Shown: positions 52,798-60,150 of the stretch, piece by piece | Numbering within the stretch: the first letter of the stretch is position 1 | Layout of the letters: each line of letters begins with the position of its first letter | Source: JB111 sp049856295 | Lineage (GTDB): Bacteria; Actinomycetota; Actinomycetes; Actinomycetales; Actinomycetaceae | Assembly (NCBI RefSeq): GCF_049856295.1 | Contig: NZ_JBNDMZ010000005.1 | Coordinates: 202,956-266,955, forward strand | DNA: 64,000 nucleotides | Direction: 5' to 3' | Made by a program: the position numbers and the translations under genes | Notes under the pieces: model-generated | Databases searched by the model: none | What the model saw: the letters and a program-made list of their open reading frames with translations, nothing else | What the model was told of the DNA's origin: nothing

Positions 52798-53700
52798 ATG
52801 CAGGACGACACGACACGGCCCGACGACGCACTGCCGCCGGGCGACGGCCTCATCGCCCTCGCGGCGTTCGACGGCTGGAACGACGCGGGCTCCGCGGCCA
52901 CGTCCGCGCTCTCCGTCATCGCCACGGAGTGGGAGACCGAGACCCTCACGGTCCTCGACCCGGAGGAGTTCCACGACCTCCAGGTCAACCGGCCGAGGAT
53001 CGAGCGCGGCCCCGACGGCTTCCGGGCCCTCACCTTCCCCGTCACCGAGGTGGTGCTCGCCACCTCCCCGACGACCGGGGAGCAGCTCGTGCTCGTCCAG
53101 GGGGTCGAGCCGTCGATGCGGTGGTCGCGGTACTGCGCCGAGATCCTCGACGCCCTCGACGCGGCGGGCGTGCGCACGCTCGTCACCGTCGGCGCCCTGC
53201 TGGCCGACGTCCCGCACACCCGCCCGATCCCGGTCCAGTCGGCCACGGACGACCGCGAGCTGCAGGAGTCGCTCGGGCTGTCCGCCCCGGACTACGAGGG
53301 GCCCACGGGGATCGTCGGCGTGCTCGGCGCGCTCGGCCAGGCGCGCGGGCTGCGCTCGGTCGGGATGTGGGCGGCCGTCCCGCACTACGTCTCGCAGCCG
53401 CCCTCGCCGAAGGCCACCCTCGCGCTGCTCATGGCCCTCGACACCCTCGTCGGGATCTCGCTGCCCCTGCGCGACCTGGCCGAGGACGCCGTCGCGTGGC
53501 AGCGGGCGGTCGACGAGCTCGCGCAGGAGGACTCCGACGTCGCGGAGTACGTCGAGATGCTCGAGGAGTCCAAGGACACCGCCGAGCTGCCCGAGGCGAG
53601 CGGCGAGGCGATCGCGCGGGAGTTCGAGCGCTACCTGCGCCGGCGCGACGGCGGCAGCCCGGGCAAGGGCACGGGCACGACGCCGCCGACCGGCATGTGA
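52798..53700 (+). CDS. PAC2-family protein
   Basis: A 300-residue protein of the PAC2 (proteasome assembly chaperone 2-like) superfamily, common in actinobacteria. Characteristic pieces are LIALAAFDGWNDAGSAATSALSVI, FPVTEVVLA, LVQGVEPSMRWSRYCAEIL, VTVGALLADVPHTRP and GIVGVLGALGQARGL. Bacterial members have unknown function; a link with the proteasome is not proven, although it lies 4 kb from arc. TACCCT (52785-52790) seven bases before the ATG marks a leaderless transcript and fixes the start. Confidence 0.9.
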   Translation: MQDDTTRPDDALPPGDGLIALAAFDGWNDAGSAATSALSVIATEWETETLTVLDPEEFHDLQVNRPRIERGPDGFRALTFPVTEVVLATSPTTGEQLVLVQGVEPSMRWSRYCAEILDALDAAGVRTLVTVGALLADVPHTRPIPVQSATDDRELQESLGLSAPDYEGPTGIVGVLGALGQARGLRSVGMWAAVPHYVSQPPSPKATLALLMALDTLVGISLPLRDLAEDAVAWQRAVDELAQEDSDVAEYVEMLEESKDTAELPEASGEAIAREFERYLRRRDGGSPGKGTGTTPPTGM

Positions 53701-53782
53701 CCGGGGCGCTCCAGGGCACGACGGCGCTGCGCCGACCGGCACCGCACGTGGCAGAGCCGGCCGGGCGTCGGTCGTCCTCGGG

Positions 53783-54661
53783 TCAGCCCACGAGGCGCAG
53801 GCGGTTGCCCCACGGGTCGTCGACCTCGAGGGCTGCCCCGTCGTCGTCGACCTGGTGACCGGCCGCGCGCAGCCGCTCGGCCGCCGCACCGACGGCCTCG
53901 GGGTCGCCGAGCTCGAGGATCGAGCGGCCGAGACCGAGCGCGGGGGCGCGGAACCCGGCGCCGCGGCTCCCCCACACGTTCATCGCCATGTGGTGGTGGT
54001 AGCCGCCGGCGGAGACGAAGAGGGCCTGCCCGGGGAACTCGAAGGTCGCCTCGAACCCGAGGGTGTCGACGTAGAAGCGGCGGGCGGTGCCGGTGTCGCC
54101 GACCTGGAGGTGGACGTGGCCGACGGTCGCGCCGACGGGGACGCCCTCCTCGCGGTCGAGGTGGCGGGCGAGGTACTGGTTGGGGTCGAGGAAGATCGTC
54201 GCCATCTCCACCTGACCGTTCGTCCAGGTCCACTGGTCGCGCGGGCGGTCGACGTAGAGCTCGACCCCGTTGCCCTCCGGGTCGTCGAAGTAGAACGCCT
54301 CGGAGACGAGGTGGTCGGACGACCCGGTGAAGCGGGCGCCGGCGCGGGCGAGCCGCAGGACGGCCGCCGAGAGGTCCGCGGGCGAGGTGTAGAGGATCGC
54401 CGTGTGGAAGAGCCCGGCGGTACCGCTCGCGCGCATCGGCAGGTCGGGGGCGTGCGTGATCTCCATGAGGACCTCTGCGGGCGACGCCTCCGTTGCCGGC
54501 AGGCCGAGCTGGACACTGCCGGGCCCCTCGCCCACGCGGACGAGACCGGCGCCGTCCTCGTAGAAGCGCACGACGGCGTCGAGGTCGCGCACACGCAGGC
54601 GCACGGTCCCCATGGTCGTCGTGGCGGGCAGGAGCTCGAGCTCGGGGCGGGTCATCGTCAT
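53783..54661 (-). CDS. VOC-family ring-cleavage dioxygenase, CatE-like
   Basis: A 292-residue glyoxalase-fold protein with two halves of paired beta-alpha modules, like Bacillus catechol 2,3-dioxygenase CatE. Typical phrases are GLFHTAILYTSPADLSAAVLRLA, SEAFYFDDPEGNGVELYVDRPRDQW and VGHVHLQVGDTGTARRFYVDTLGF. The C-terminal half supplies His ligands in HVHL and YHHHMAMNVW. Detoxification of quinones or catechols is a family-based inference. TAGTTT (54669-54674) seven bases before the ATG is its -10, and a MarR-type palindrome lies directly beside it. Confidence 0.87.
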   Translation of the reverse strand: MTMTRPELELLPATTTMGTVRLRVRDLDAVVRFYEDGAGLVRVGEGPGSVQLGLPATEASPAEVLMEITHAPDLPMRASGTAGLFHTAILYTSPADLSAAVLRLARAGARFTGSSDHLVSEAFYFDDPEGNGVELYVDRPRDQWTWTNGQVEMATIFLDPNQYLARHLDREEGVPVGATVGHVHLQVGDTGTARRFYVDTLGFEATFEFPGQALFVSAGGYHHHMAMNVWGSRGAGFRAPALGLGRSILELGDPEAVGAAAERLRAAGHQVDDDGAALEVDDPWGNRLRLVG

Positions 54662-54668
54662 ACCGGCA

Positions 54669-54689
54669 AAACTAGTTGAAGCATCAACT
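54669..54689 (-). promoter_or_regulatory. Leaderless promoter with MarR-type operator
   Basis: AGTTGA-AGCA-TCAACT (54674-54689) is a perfect 6-bp dyad of the TTGA-N4-TCAA kind bound by many MarR/OhrR-type repressors. It overlaps the last base of the -10 TAGTTT (54669-54674). No MarR gene is in the window, so a trans-acting regulator is required. The site lies in the short gap between mshC and the dioxygenase. Confidence 0.6.
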
Positions 54690-54729
54690 TATTCCAGCGC
54701 CGCACGCCACATCGCGGGTGGGGTCCCCC

Positions 54730-56010
54730 TCACACGCCGAGGTCGACCCCCAGCAGGGCGTCGACGACGTCCCTGACCAGCGTCCCCGGCGCCCCGTCCT
54801 CCCCGGCGCCGCTCAGCACCTCCTGGGCCCAGTCGTCGACCACGCCGAGCGCACGCGGGGAGTCGAGGTCGTCGCGGAGCGCCGCCCGGACACCGTCGAG
54901 CACGGCACGCTCCCGCGCGCCGTCGGCCGAAGCCGCAGCGATCGCGGCGCGCCACGTGGCGAGCCGCTCCTTCGCCCGCTCGAGCACCTGGTCGGAGTAC
55001 TCGCGGTCCGCGGAGTAGTGCCCGGCAAGCAGCGCGAGCCGGACGGCCGCAGGCTCCTCCCCCGCCTCGACCAGGCGCGAGACGAGCACGAGGTTGCCGA
55101 GCGACTTGCTCATCTTCGTGCCCTCGTAGGCCACCATCCCGCCGTGGGCGTGCAGCCGCACCGCGCCGGGGCGGTCGGCGAGGACGCGCAGGTGCGACTC
55201 GGACATCTCGTGGTGGGGGAACAGCAGGTCGCTGCCGCCGCCCTGGACGTCGATCGGGAGACCGAGGTGGACGGCCGCGATGCACGCGCACTCGATGTGC
55301 CAGCCGGGGCGACCGCGGCCGAGCCCCGCGCCGTCCCACGCGGGCTCGCCCTCCCGCGCCACCCGCCACAGCAGCGGGTCGAGGGCGTCGCGCTTGCCGG
55401 GGCGCTCCGGGTCGCCGCCGCGCTCGCCGAACACCTCGAGCATCTCCGCACGGGACATGCCGGAGACGGTCCCGAAGCTCGGGTCGGCCGAGAGGTCGGC
55501 GTACACGTCGCCGGCCGCGTCGTCGTCGAGGGCGTCGGGCGTGGGCACGCGGTAGGCGGCACCCGAGGCGAGCATGCGGCTCACGGCCTCGACGACGAGG
55601 TCGATCGACTCCACCGCGCCGACGTACGCGCTCGGCGGGACCACCCGCAGAGCCGTCATGTCCGAGCGGAACAGGTCGGTCTGCTCCTCGGCGAGGGCGC
55701 GCCAGTCGACGCCCGTGGCGGTGGCGCGCTCGAGGAGCGGGTCGTCGACGTCGGTGACGTTCTGCACGTAGGCCACCTCGACGCCCGCGTCGAGCCACGC
55801 CCGCACGAGCAGGTCGTAACCGACGTAGGTGGCGGCGTGGCCGAGGTGCGTGGCGTCGTAGGGCGTGATGCCGCAGACGTAGAGGCGACGGGTGGACTCG
55901 TCCTGCGGCTCGGGCGAGCCGCCGGGCGGCAGTCCCACGGTGGGGGTCAGGCGCACCTCCCCGCCACGGTCGGGGAGCTCGGGGACGACGGGAGCGGACC
56001 AGGACCTCAC
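54730..56010 (-). CDS. mshC: Mycothiol ligase MshC
   Basis: ATP-dependent ligation of cysteine to GlcN-inositol, the fourth step of mycothiol synthesis. The 426-residue class I synthetase-like enzyme resembles CysRS. VCGITPYDATHLGHAATYVGYD holds the Zn Cys and the HIGH-type motif, FPHHEMSESHL the Zn His region, GWHIECACIAAVHLG the substrate site, and GTKMSKSLGN the KMSKS loop. GTG at 56008-56010 follows TAGGGT (56017-56022) by six bases. Presence of MshC shows the host uses mycothiol, the actinobacterial thiol. Confidence 0.96.
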   Translation of the reverse strand: MRSWSAPVVPELPDRGGEVRLTPTVGLPPGGSPEPQDESTRRLYVCGITPYDATHLGHAATYVGYDLLVRAWLDAGVEVAYVQNVTDVDDPLLERATATGVDWRALAEEQTDLFRSDMTALRVVPPSAYVGAVESIDLVVEAVSRMLASGAAYRVPTPDALDDDAAGDVYADLSADPSFGTVSGMSRAEMLEVFGERGGDPERPGKRDALDPLLWRVAREGEPAWDGAGLGRGRPGWHIECACIAAVHLGLPIDVQGGGSDLLFPHHEMSESHLRVLADRPGAVRLHAHGGMVAYEGTKMSKSLGNLVLVSRLVEAGEEPAAVRLALLAGHYSADREYSDQVLERAKERLATWRAAIAAASADGARERAVLDGVRAALRDDLDSPRALGVVDDWAQEVLSGAGEDGAPGTLVRDVVDALLGVDLGV

Positions 56011-56077
56011 CGTTCGACCCTAGTTCGGATCGGCCCGGCGGACGGTGCCCGTCCGCGCGGGCGCGTTCCCTCCGCGC

Positions 56078-56941
56078 TCAGGGGGTCGCGGAGATGACGC
56101 CGCCGAGGACGAGGGCGACGATCGCGACGGCGAGGAGGATCCGGTAGACGACGAAGGGCAGGTAGGTGCGCGTGGAGACGAGCTTGAGGAACCACACGAT
56201 GACCCAGTAGCCGACGACGAAGGCGACGACCGTCGCGAGGAACGTGGCGAACAGGCTCGGCTCCCCCGGTGCCGGCGGGGCGTCGCTCAGCAGGACGTCG
56301 GAGACGAGCTTGTAGAAGCCGGAGGCGACGACCGCCGGGATGGCCAGCAGGAACGAGATCCGGGCCGCCGTCTCGCGCGTGAGGCCGAGGAACAGCCCCA
56401 TCGTGATCGTCGCGCCGGAGCGGGAGACGCCCGGGACGAGGGCGAGGGACTGCGCGAGGCCGAGGAGGATCGCGTCGCGCCAGGACAGGTGGTCCAGCGT
56501 CTTGACCTGCTTCGCCGTGCGGTCCGCGACCAGCAGCAGCACGCCGAACAGCGCGAGCATCGCCGCGGTGATGAACAGGTGGCGGAAGGTGGTGTCGATC
56601 CATGACTCGAGCAGCAGGCCGAGGACCCCGATGGGGATCGAGCCGACGATGACGAACCAGCCCATCCGGGCGTCCGGGTCGCTCGCGGGCAGCTGCCGCT
56701 TCCACGGTCCGACCGGCAGCGACCGGAACCAGTGGGAGATGATCCGCGCGATGTCCTTGCGGAAGTAGACGACGACCGCGGCCTCGGTGCCGAGCTGGCT
56801 GATCGCGGTGAAGGCGGCCCCCGGGTCGACCCCGGACGGCAGGAGCTCGCCGAAGATCCGGATGTGCGCCGAGGACGAGACCGGCAGGAACTCCGTGAGT
56901 CCCTGCACGATCCCGAGGACGATCGTCTCCCACCATGTCAC
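56078..56941 (-). CDS. uppP: Undecaprenyl-diphosphatase UppP/BacA
   Basis: Recycles undecaprenyl pyrophosphate to the lipid carrier for peptidoglycan. The 287-residue membrane protein shows the two family regions GIVQGLTEFLPVSSSAHIRI (with a catalytic Glu and the Ser/His pair) and ALVPGVSRSGATITMGLFLGLTRETAARISFLLAIPAVVASG. GTG at 56939-56941 is set by TACCGT (56950-56955) eight bases upstream; longer frames are not conserved. It diverges from the aldo/keto reductase. Confidence 0.95.
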   Translation of the reverse strand: MTWWETIVLGIVQGLTEFLPVSSSAHIRIFGELLPSGVDPGAAFTAISQLGTEAAVVVYFRKDIARIISHWFRSLPVGPWKRQLPASDPDARMGWFVIVGSIPIGVLGLLLESWIDTTFRHLFITAAMLALFGVLLLVADRTAKQVKTLDHLSWRDAILLGLAQSLALVPGVSRSGATITMGLFLGLTRETAARISFLLAIPAVVASGFYKLVSDVLLSDAPPAPGEPSLFATFLATVVAFVVGYWVIVWFLKLVSTRTYLPFVVYRILLAVAIVALVLGGVISATP

Positions 56942-56998
56942 GGGTGGACACGGTATCCGCATCCGGGGACCGCCCGGGTCGGCGGCTACCGTGACGCC

Positions 56999-57967
56999 AT
57001 GCGCACCTCCCGCCTCGGGGCCACGGGCCTCGCCGTGTCCGCCGTCGGCCTCGGGACCATGACCTGGGGACGGGACACCGACGAGCACGACGCCGCCGAG
57101 CACCTCGATGCGTTCCTCGAGGCGGGCGGGACCGTGATCGACACGGCGGCGTCCTACGCGGACGGCGTCGCCGAGGAGATCCTCGGCGACCAGCTGGCGC
57201 GCCGGCACGTGCGCGACGACGTGGTGGTCGTCTCCAAGGCCGGCACCCGGGTCCGCGGCGGGACCGGTATGGTCGACGCCTCACGGGCGGCCCTGCTCAC
57301 CGAGCTCGACGCGTCGCTCGCCCGGCTCGGCACCGACCGGGTCGACCTGTGGCTCGTCCAGCGCCCCGACCCCGAGACCACCCTGGAGGAGACGCTCGGC
57401 GCGCTCGACCACGCCGTGCGCACGGGGCGGGCCCGGTACGTCGGCCTCGCCAACCACCCCGCGTGGACGACCGCGCACGCGGCCACGCTCGCCAGGCAGC
57501 TGCTCCCCGCGCCGCACCTGGCCGCCGTCGAGGTCGAGCACTCGCTGCTCCAGCGCGGCATCGAGCGCGAGCTGCTGCCCGCCGCGCAGGCGCTCGGCAT
57601 CGGGGTCATCGCCTGGTCGTCGCTCGGCCGGGGCGTGCTCGCGGGCCGCTACCGCTCGAGCATCCCGCCGTCGTCCCGGGCGGCCTCCGCGCACCTGCGC
57701 GGCTTCGTCGAGCCGTACCTCGACACGCGCTCGGCCTCGATCGCGGAGGCGGTCGCGACGGCGGCCGACGGCCTCGGGGTCTCCGCCGCCGAGGTGGCCC
57801 TCGCGTGGTCGGTCCGCTCGGGGGTCGACGTCTCGCTCGTCGGGGCCTCGAGCATCGCCCAGCTGCGCCAGACGCTGGCCGGCGCCGCGCTCGACCTGCC
57901 GGACTCGATCCAGCGCGCGCTCGACGAGATCAGCGGGATCGAGGTCGGCTACCCCGAACGCCTCTGA
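56999..57967 (+). CDS. Aldo/keto reductase with His-to-Gln substitution
   Basis: A 322-residue NADPH-dependent oxidoreductase-fold protein. Asp48, Tyr53 (ASYADG) and Lys80 (VVVSKAG) of the catalytic tetrad are present. The fourth position, normally His, reads Gln121 in DLWLVQRPDP. SSLGRGVLAG and SLVGASSIAQL form the cofactor site. Activity may be altered but is not excluded. TACCGT (56987-56992) six bases before the ATG marks the promoter. The order uppP-AKR-DUF5703-M20 peptidase is common in relatives. Confidence 0.88.
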   Translation: MRTSRLGATGLAVSAVGLGTMTWGRDTDEHDAAEHLDAFLEAGGTVIDTAASYADGVAEEILGDQLARRHVRDDVVVVSKAGTRVRGGTGMVDASRAALLTELDASLARLGTDRVDLWLVQRPDPETTLEETLGALDHAVRTGRARYVGLANHPAWTTAHAATLARQLLPAPHLAAVEVEHSLLQRGIERELLPAAQALGIGVIAWSSLGRGVLAGRYRSSIPPSSRAASAHLRGFVEPYLDTRSASIAEAVATAADGLGVSAAEVALAWSVRSGVDVSLVGASSIAQLRQTLAGAALDLPDSIQRALDEISGIEVGYPERL

Positions 57968-57997
57968 GGCCCGGGGCCATGCCGCGGCGGCGGGGTG

Positions 57998-58300
57998 CTA
58001 CCGACGGTCGTCGTCGTCCTGCTCGTCGTCGTCCTCGTCGATGTCCTCGAGGTCGTCGTCCTCGTCGTCGTCGTAGTAGTCGTCGTCGTCCTCGTCGTCA
58101 TCGTCGTAGAGGTCGAACGGCAGGTCGACGCCGTACGCGGTGAACAGGGCGTCGTCGTACGTGACGAACACCTCCGCGATCGTCGAGGCGGCCGCGACCA
58201 CGCGCGGGGAGTCGGGGTCCTGCGCCGCCGCGGCGGCGAGGTGGTGCTCCTCGAGCGCAGCGACGAGACGGTCCAGGGCTGCACGCGGGTCGGTTGCCAT
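57998..58300 (-). CDS. Small protein with extremely acidic tail
   Basis: A 100-residue protein. The first 65 residues are a helical domain (ATDPRAALDRLVAALEEHHLAAAAA and VVAAASTIAEVFVTYDDALFTAYGVDLPF), the last 35 nearly all Asp/Glu with some Tyr. Related small proteins with the same first half occur in actinobacteria; their function is unknown to me, and the acidic tail may be species specific. ATG at 58298-58300 follows TAGGCT (58308-58313) by seven bases. Confidence 0.75.
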   Translation of the reverse strand: MATDPRAALDRLVAALEEHHLAAAAAQDPDSPRVVAAASTIAEVFVTYDDALFTAYGVDLPFDLYDDDDEDDDDYYDDDEDDDLEDIDEDDDEQDDDDRR

Positions 58301-58399
58301 GAGACCGAGCCTAGCGGTGCGCGCGCGAAGTGCCAGCCTGGGCCAGGATGGTCGAACCGGTCGCACGGCCGGGCGGCACCGACGTACCGAGGAGGCGGC

Positions 58400-58624
58400 A
58401 TGGCCCGAGCGGGCTCGACCTACGCGAGCGACACCTTCTACGAGTTCCGGACCGTGACGATCCCCCCGGACGTCGGGCGTTCGGACGCGCGTCGCCTGCT
58501 CACCGCGGAGGCCGAGTACGGCCGCTGGGAGCTCGCGCGCTCCGTTCTCTACGAGGGCGGCCTGCGCAAGGTGGTCCTGCGTCGGCGCGCCATGCGGGTG
58601 GCCTCGACGCTCGCCGAGGGCTGA
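58400..58624 (+). CDS. DUF5703-family small protein
   Basis: A 74-residue conserved actinobacterial protein: YEFRTVTIPPDVGRSDARRLLTAEAEYGRWELARSVLYEGGLRKVVLRRRAMRV is the whole domain. It is basic at the C-terminus and probably cytoplasmic; function is unknown. A perfect GGAGG (58391-58395) precedes the ATG at 58400. It lies between the acidic-tail gene and the M20 peptidase, as in relatives. Confidence 0.85.
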   Translation: MARAGSTYASDTFYEFRTVTIPPDVGRSDARRLLTAEAEYGRWELARSVLYEGGLRKVVLRRRAMRVASTLAEG

Positions 58625-58660
58625 GCCGCACTCTCGACGAGGACAAGGCGGGCGGAGAGC

Positions 58661-59977
58661 TCAGCTCGTGCGGATGACGCGCTCGAGCACGCGGGCGCCG
58701 AAGGTGAGGGCGTCGACGTTGACCCGCTCGTCCACGCCGTGGAACATGCCGGCGAAGTCGAGCTCGGGGTCGAGGCGGAGCGGGGCGAACCCGTAGCCGG
58801 TGATGCCGAGCCGGGACAGGGCCTTGTTGTCCGTCCCGCCGGAGAGCATGTACGGCAGGACCGTCGAGCCCGGGTCCTCGGCGTCGATCGCCGCGACCAT
58901 CGAGTCGACGAGGCCGCCGGAGAAGGGCACCTCGAGTCCGACGTCGGTGTGGATATCCTCGATGCGCACCCGCTCCCCCGCGAGTTCCTCGAGCGTGGCC
59001 CGCACCTCCGCCTCGTGCCCGGGCAGCGGGCGCACGTCCATCGCGGCCGTCGCGGTGCCGGGGATGACGTTCGCCTTGTACCCGGCGTCGAGCTGGGTGG
59101 GGTGGGCCGACGTGCGGATCGTCGAGCCGACGAACCGGGAGACCGGACCGAACTGCTCGACCATCGCGTCGATGCTCGCGGGGTCCTCGGGGTCGTAGGT
59201 CGCCCCGGTGAGGTCGGCGACGCCGTCGAACAGCGCGCGCACCGTCTTCGTCAGGTGCAGCGGCCACTCGTGGCGGCCGATGCGGGAGATCGCGTCGGCG
59301 AGGTGCGCGACCGCGTTGTCCTCGTTGACCTGCGAGCCGTGACCGGCCCGCCCCTCGGCCACGAGCCTGAGCCAGGCGAGCCCCTTCTCCGCGGTCTGCA
59401 GGAGATAGACGCGCTGCCCGGCGATCTGCGCGGAGAAGCCGCCGACCTCGCTGATCGCCTCGGTCGCCCCCTCGAACACGTCCGGGCGGTTGTCGACCAG
59501 CCAGTGCGCGCCGAACTTCCCGCCGGCCTCCTCGTCCGCGAGGAGCCCGACGACGAGGTCCCGCGGCGGACGCCAGCCGTCCCGACCCATCGAGCGGACG
59601 ACCGCCAGGATCATCGCGTCCATGTTCTTCATGTCGACCGCGCCGCGGCCCCAGACCATCCCGTCCTTCACCTCGGCGCCGAACGGGTCGACGCTCCAGT
59701 CGTCCTTCGCCGCCGGCACGACGTCGGTGTGGCCGTGGAGGACCAGCGCACCGCGGGTGGGGTCCTCGCCGGGGATGCGCAGGAGGACGCTGGCGCGCCG
59801 CGGGGCCGACTCGACCAGCTCGGGGGCGAACCCGACCTCCGTGAGCAGGGACATCACGTGCTCGGCGGCCGCGCGCTCGCCGGGGCCGGAGCCGTCGCCG
59901 TAGTTGGAGGTGTCGATGCGGATGAGGTCGCGGCAGATCTCGAGGACCTCGTCCTCGGGCGTGATGCGGTCGGTCAT
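58661..59977 (-). CDS. M20-family metallopeptidase
   Basis: A 438-residue dizinc dipeptidase or carboxypeptidase-like hydrolase. Metal motifs are LVLHGHTDVVP (His, Asp), WGRGAVDMKNMDAM (bridging Asp), LLADEEAGGKFGAHWL (general base Glu and ligand) and the C-terminal MFHGVDERV (His). GRAGHGSQ marks the dimerisation lid. Substrate unknown. ATG at 59975-59977 is fixed by TAGGTT (59985-59990) seven bases upstream, another leaderless promoter. It converges with DUF5703 after 36 bases. Confidence 0.93.
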   Translation of the reverse strand: MTDRITPEDEVLEICRDLIRIDTSNYGDGSGPGERAAAEHVMSLLTEVGFAPELVESAPRRASVLLRIPGEDPTRGALVLHGHTDVVPAAKDDWSVDPFGAEVKDGMVWGRGAVDMKNMDAMILAVVRSMGRDGWRPPRDLVVGLLADEEAGGKFGAHWLVDNRPDVFEGATEAISEVGGFSAQIAGQRVYLLQTAEKGLAWLRLVAEGRAGHGSQVNEDNAVAHLADAISRIGRHEWPLHLTKTVRALFDGVADLTGATYDPEDPASIDAMVEQFGPVSRFVGSTIRTSAHPTQLDAGYKANVIPGTATAAMDVRPLPGHEAEVRATLEELAGERVRIEDIHTDVGLEVPFSGGLVDSMVAAIDAEDPGSTVLPYMLSGGTDNKALSRLGITGYGFAPLRLDPELDFAGMFHGVDERVNVDALTFGARVLERVIRTS

Positions 59978-60102
59978 GCCGACGAACCTACCTCCGACGA
60001 CACCGCGCGACGGCCGTGACCATTTCGCAACCTTCCCTGGTGATCTCGGAGACCGATTCGTGACACGACCTCCGGCGGACGGTGCATGATGTGATGCGCA
60101 CC

Positions 60103-60126
60103 ATGACGGTCGATGTCGATCGTCAT
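60103..60126. promoter_or_regulatory. Imperfect 24-bp dyad upstream of protease gene
   Basis: ATGACGGTCGA-TG-TCGATCGTCAT pairs at 10 of 11 positions and ends 24 bases before the protease start, just upstream of the ribosome-binding site. A second dyad (GGTGCAT...ATGCGCACC, 60081-60102) lies next to it. They may be operators or fold in the leader. Confidence 0.35.
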
Positions 60127-60150
60127 CTCTATGTACCGGAGGTTCAACGC

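Noticed and set aside
52798..53700. PAC2 protein as the missing proteasome chaperone
   Set aside because: Bacterial PAC2 proteins occur widely without proven proteasome roles, and this gene is separated from the pup locus by unrelated genes. Name similarity alone is not evidence.
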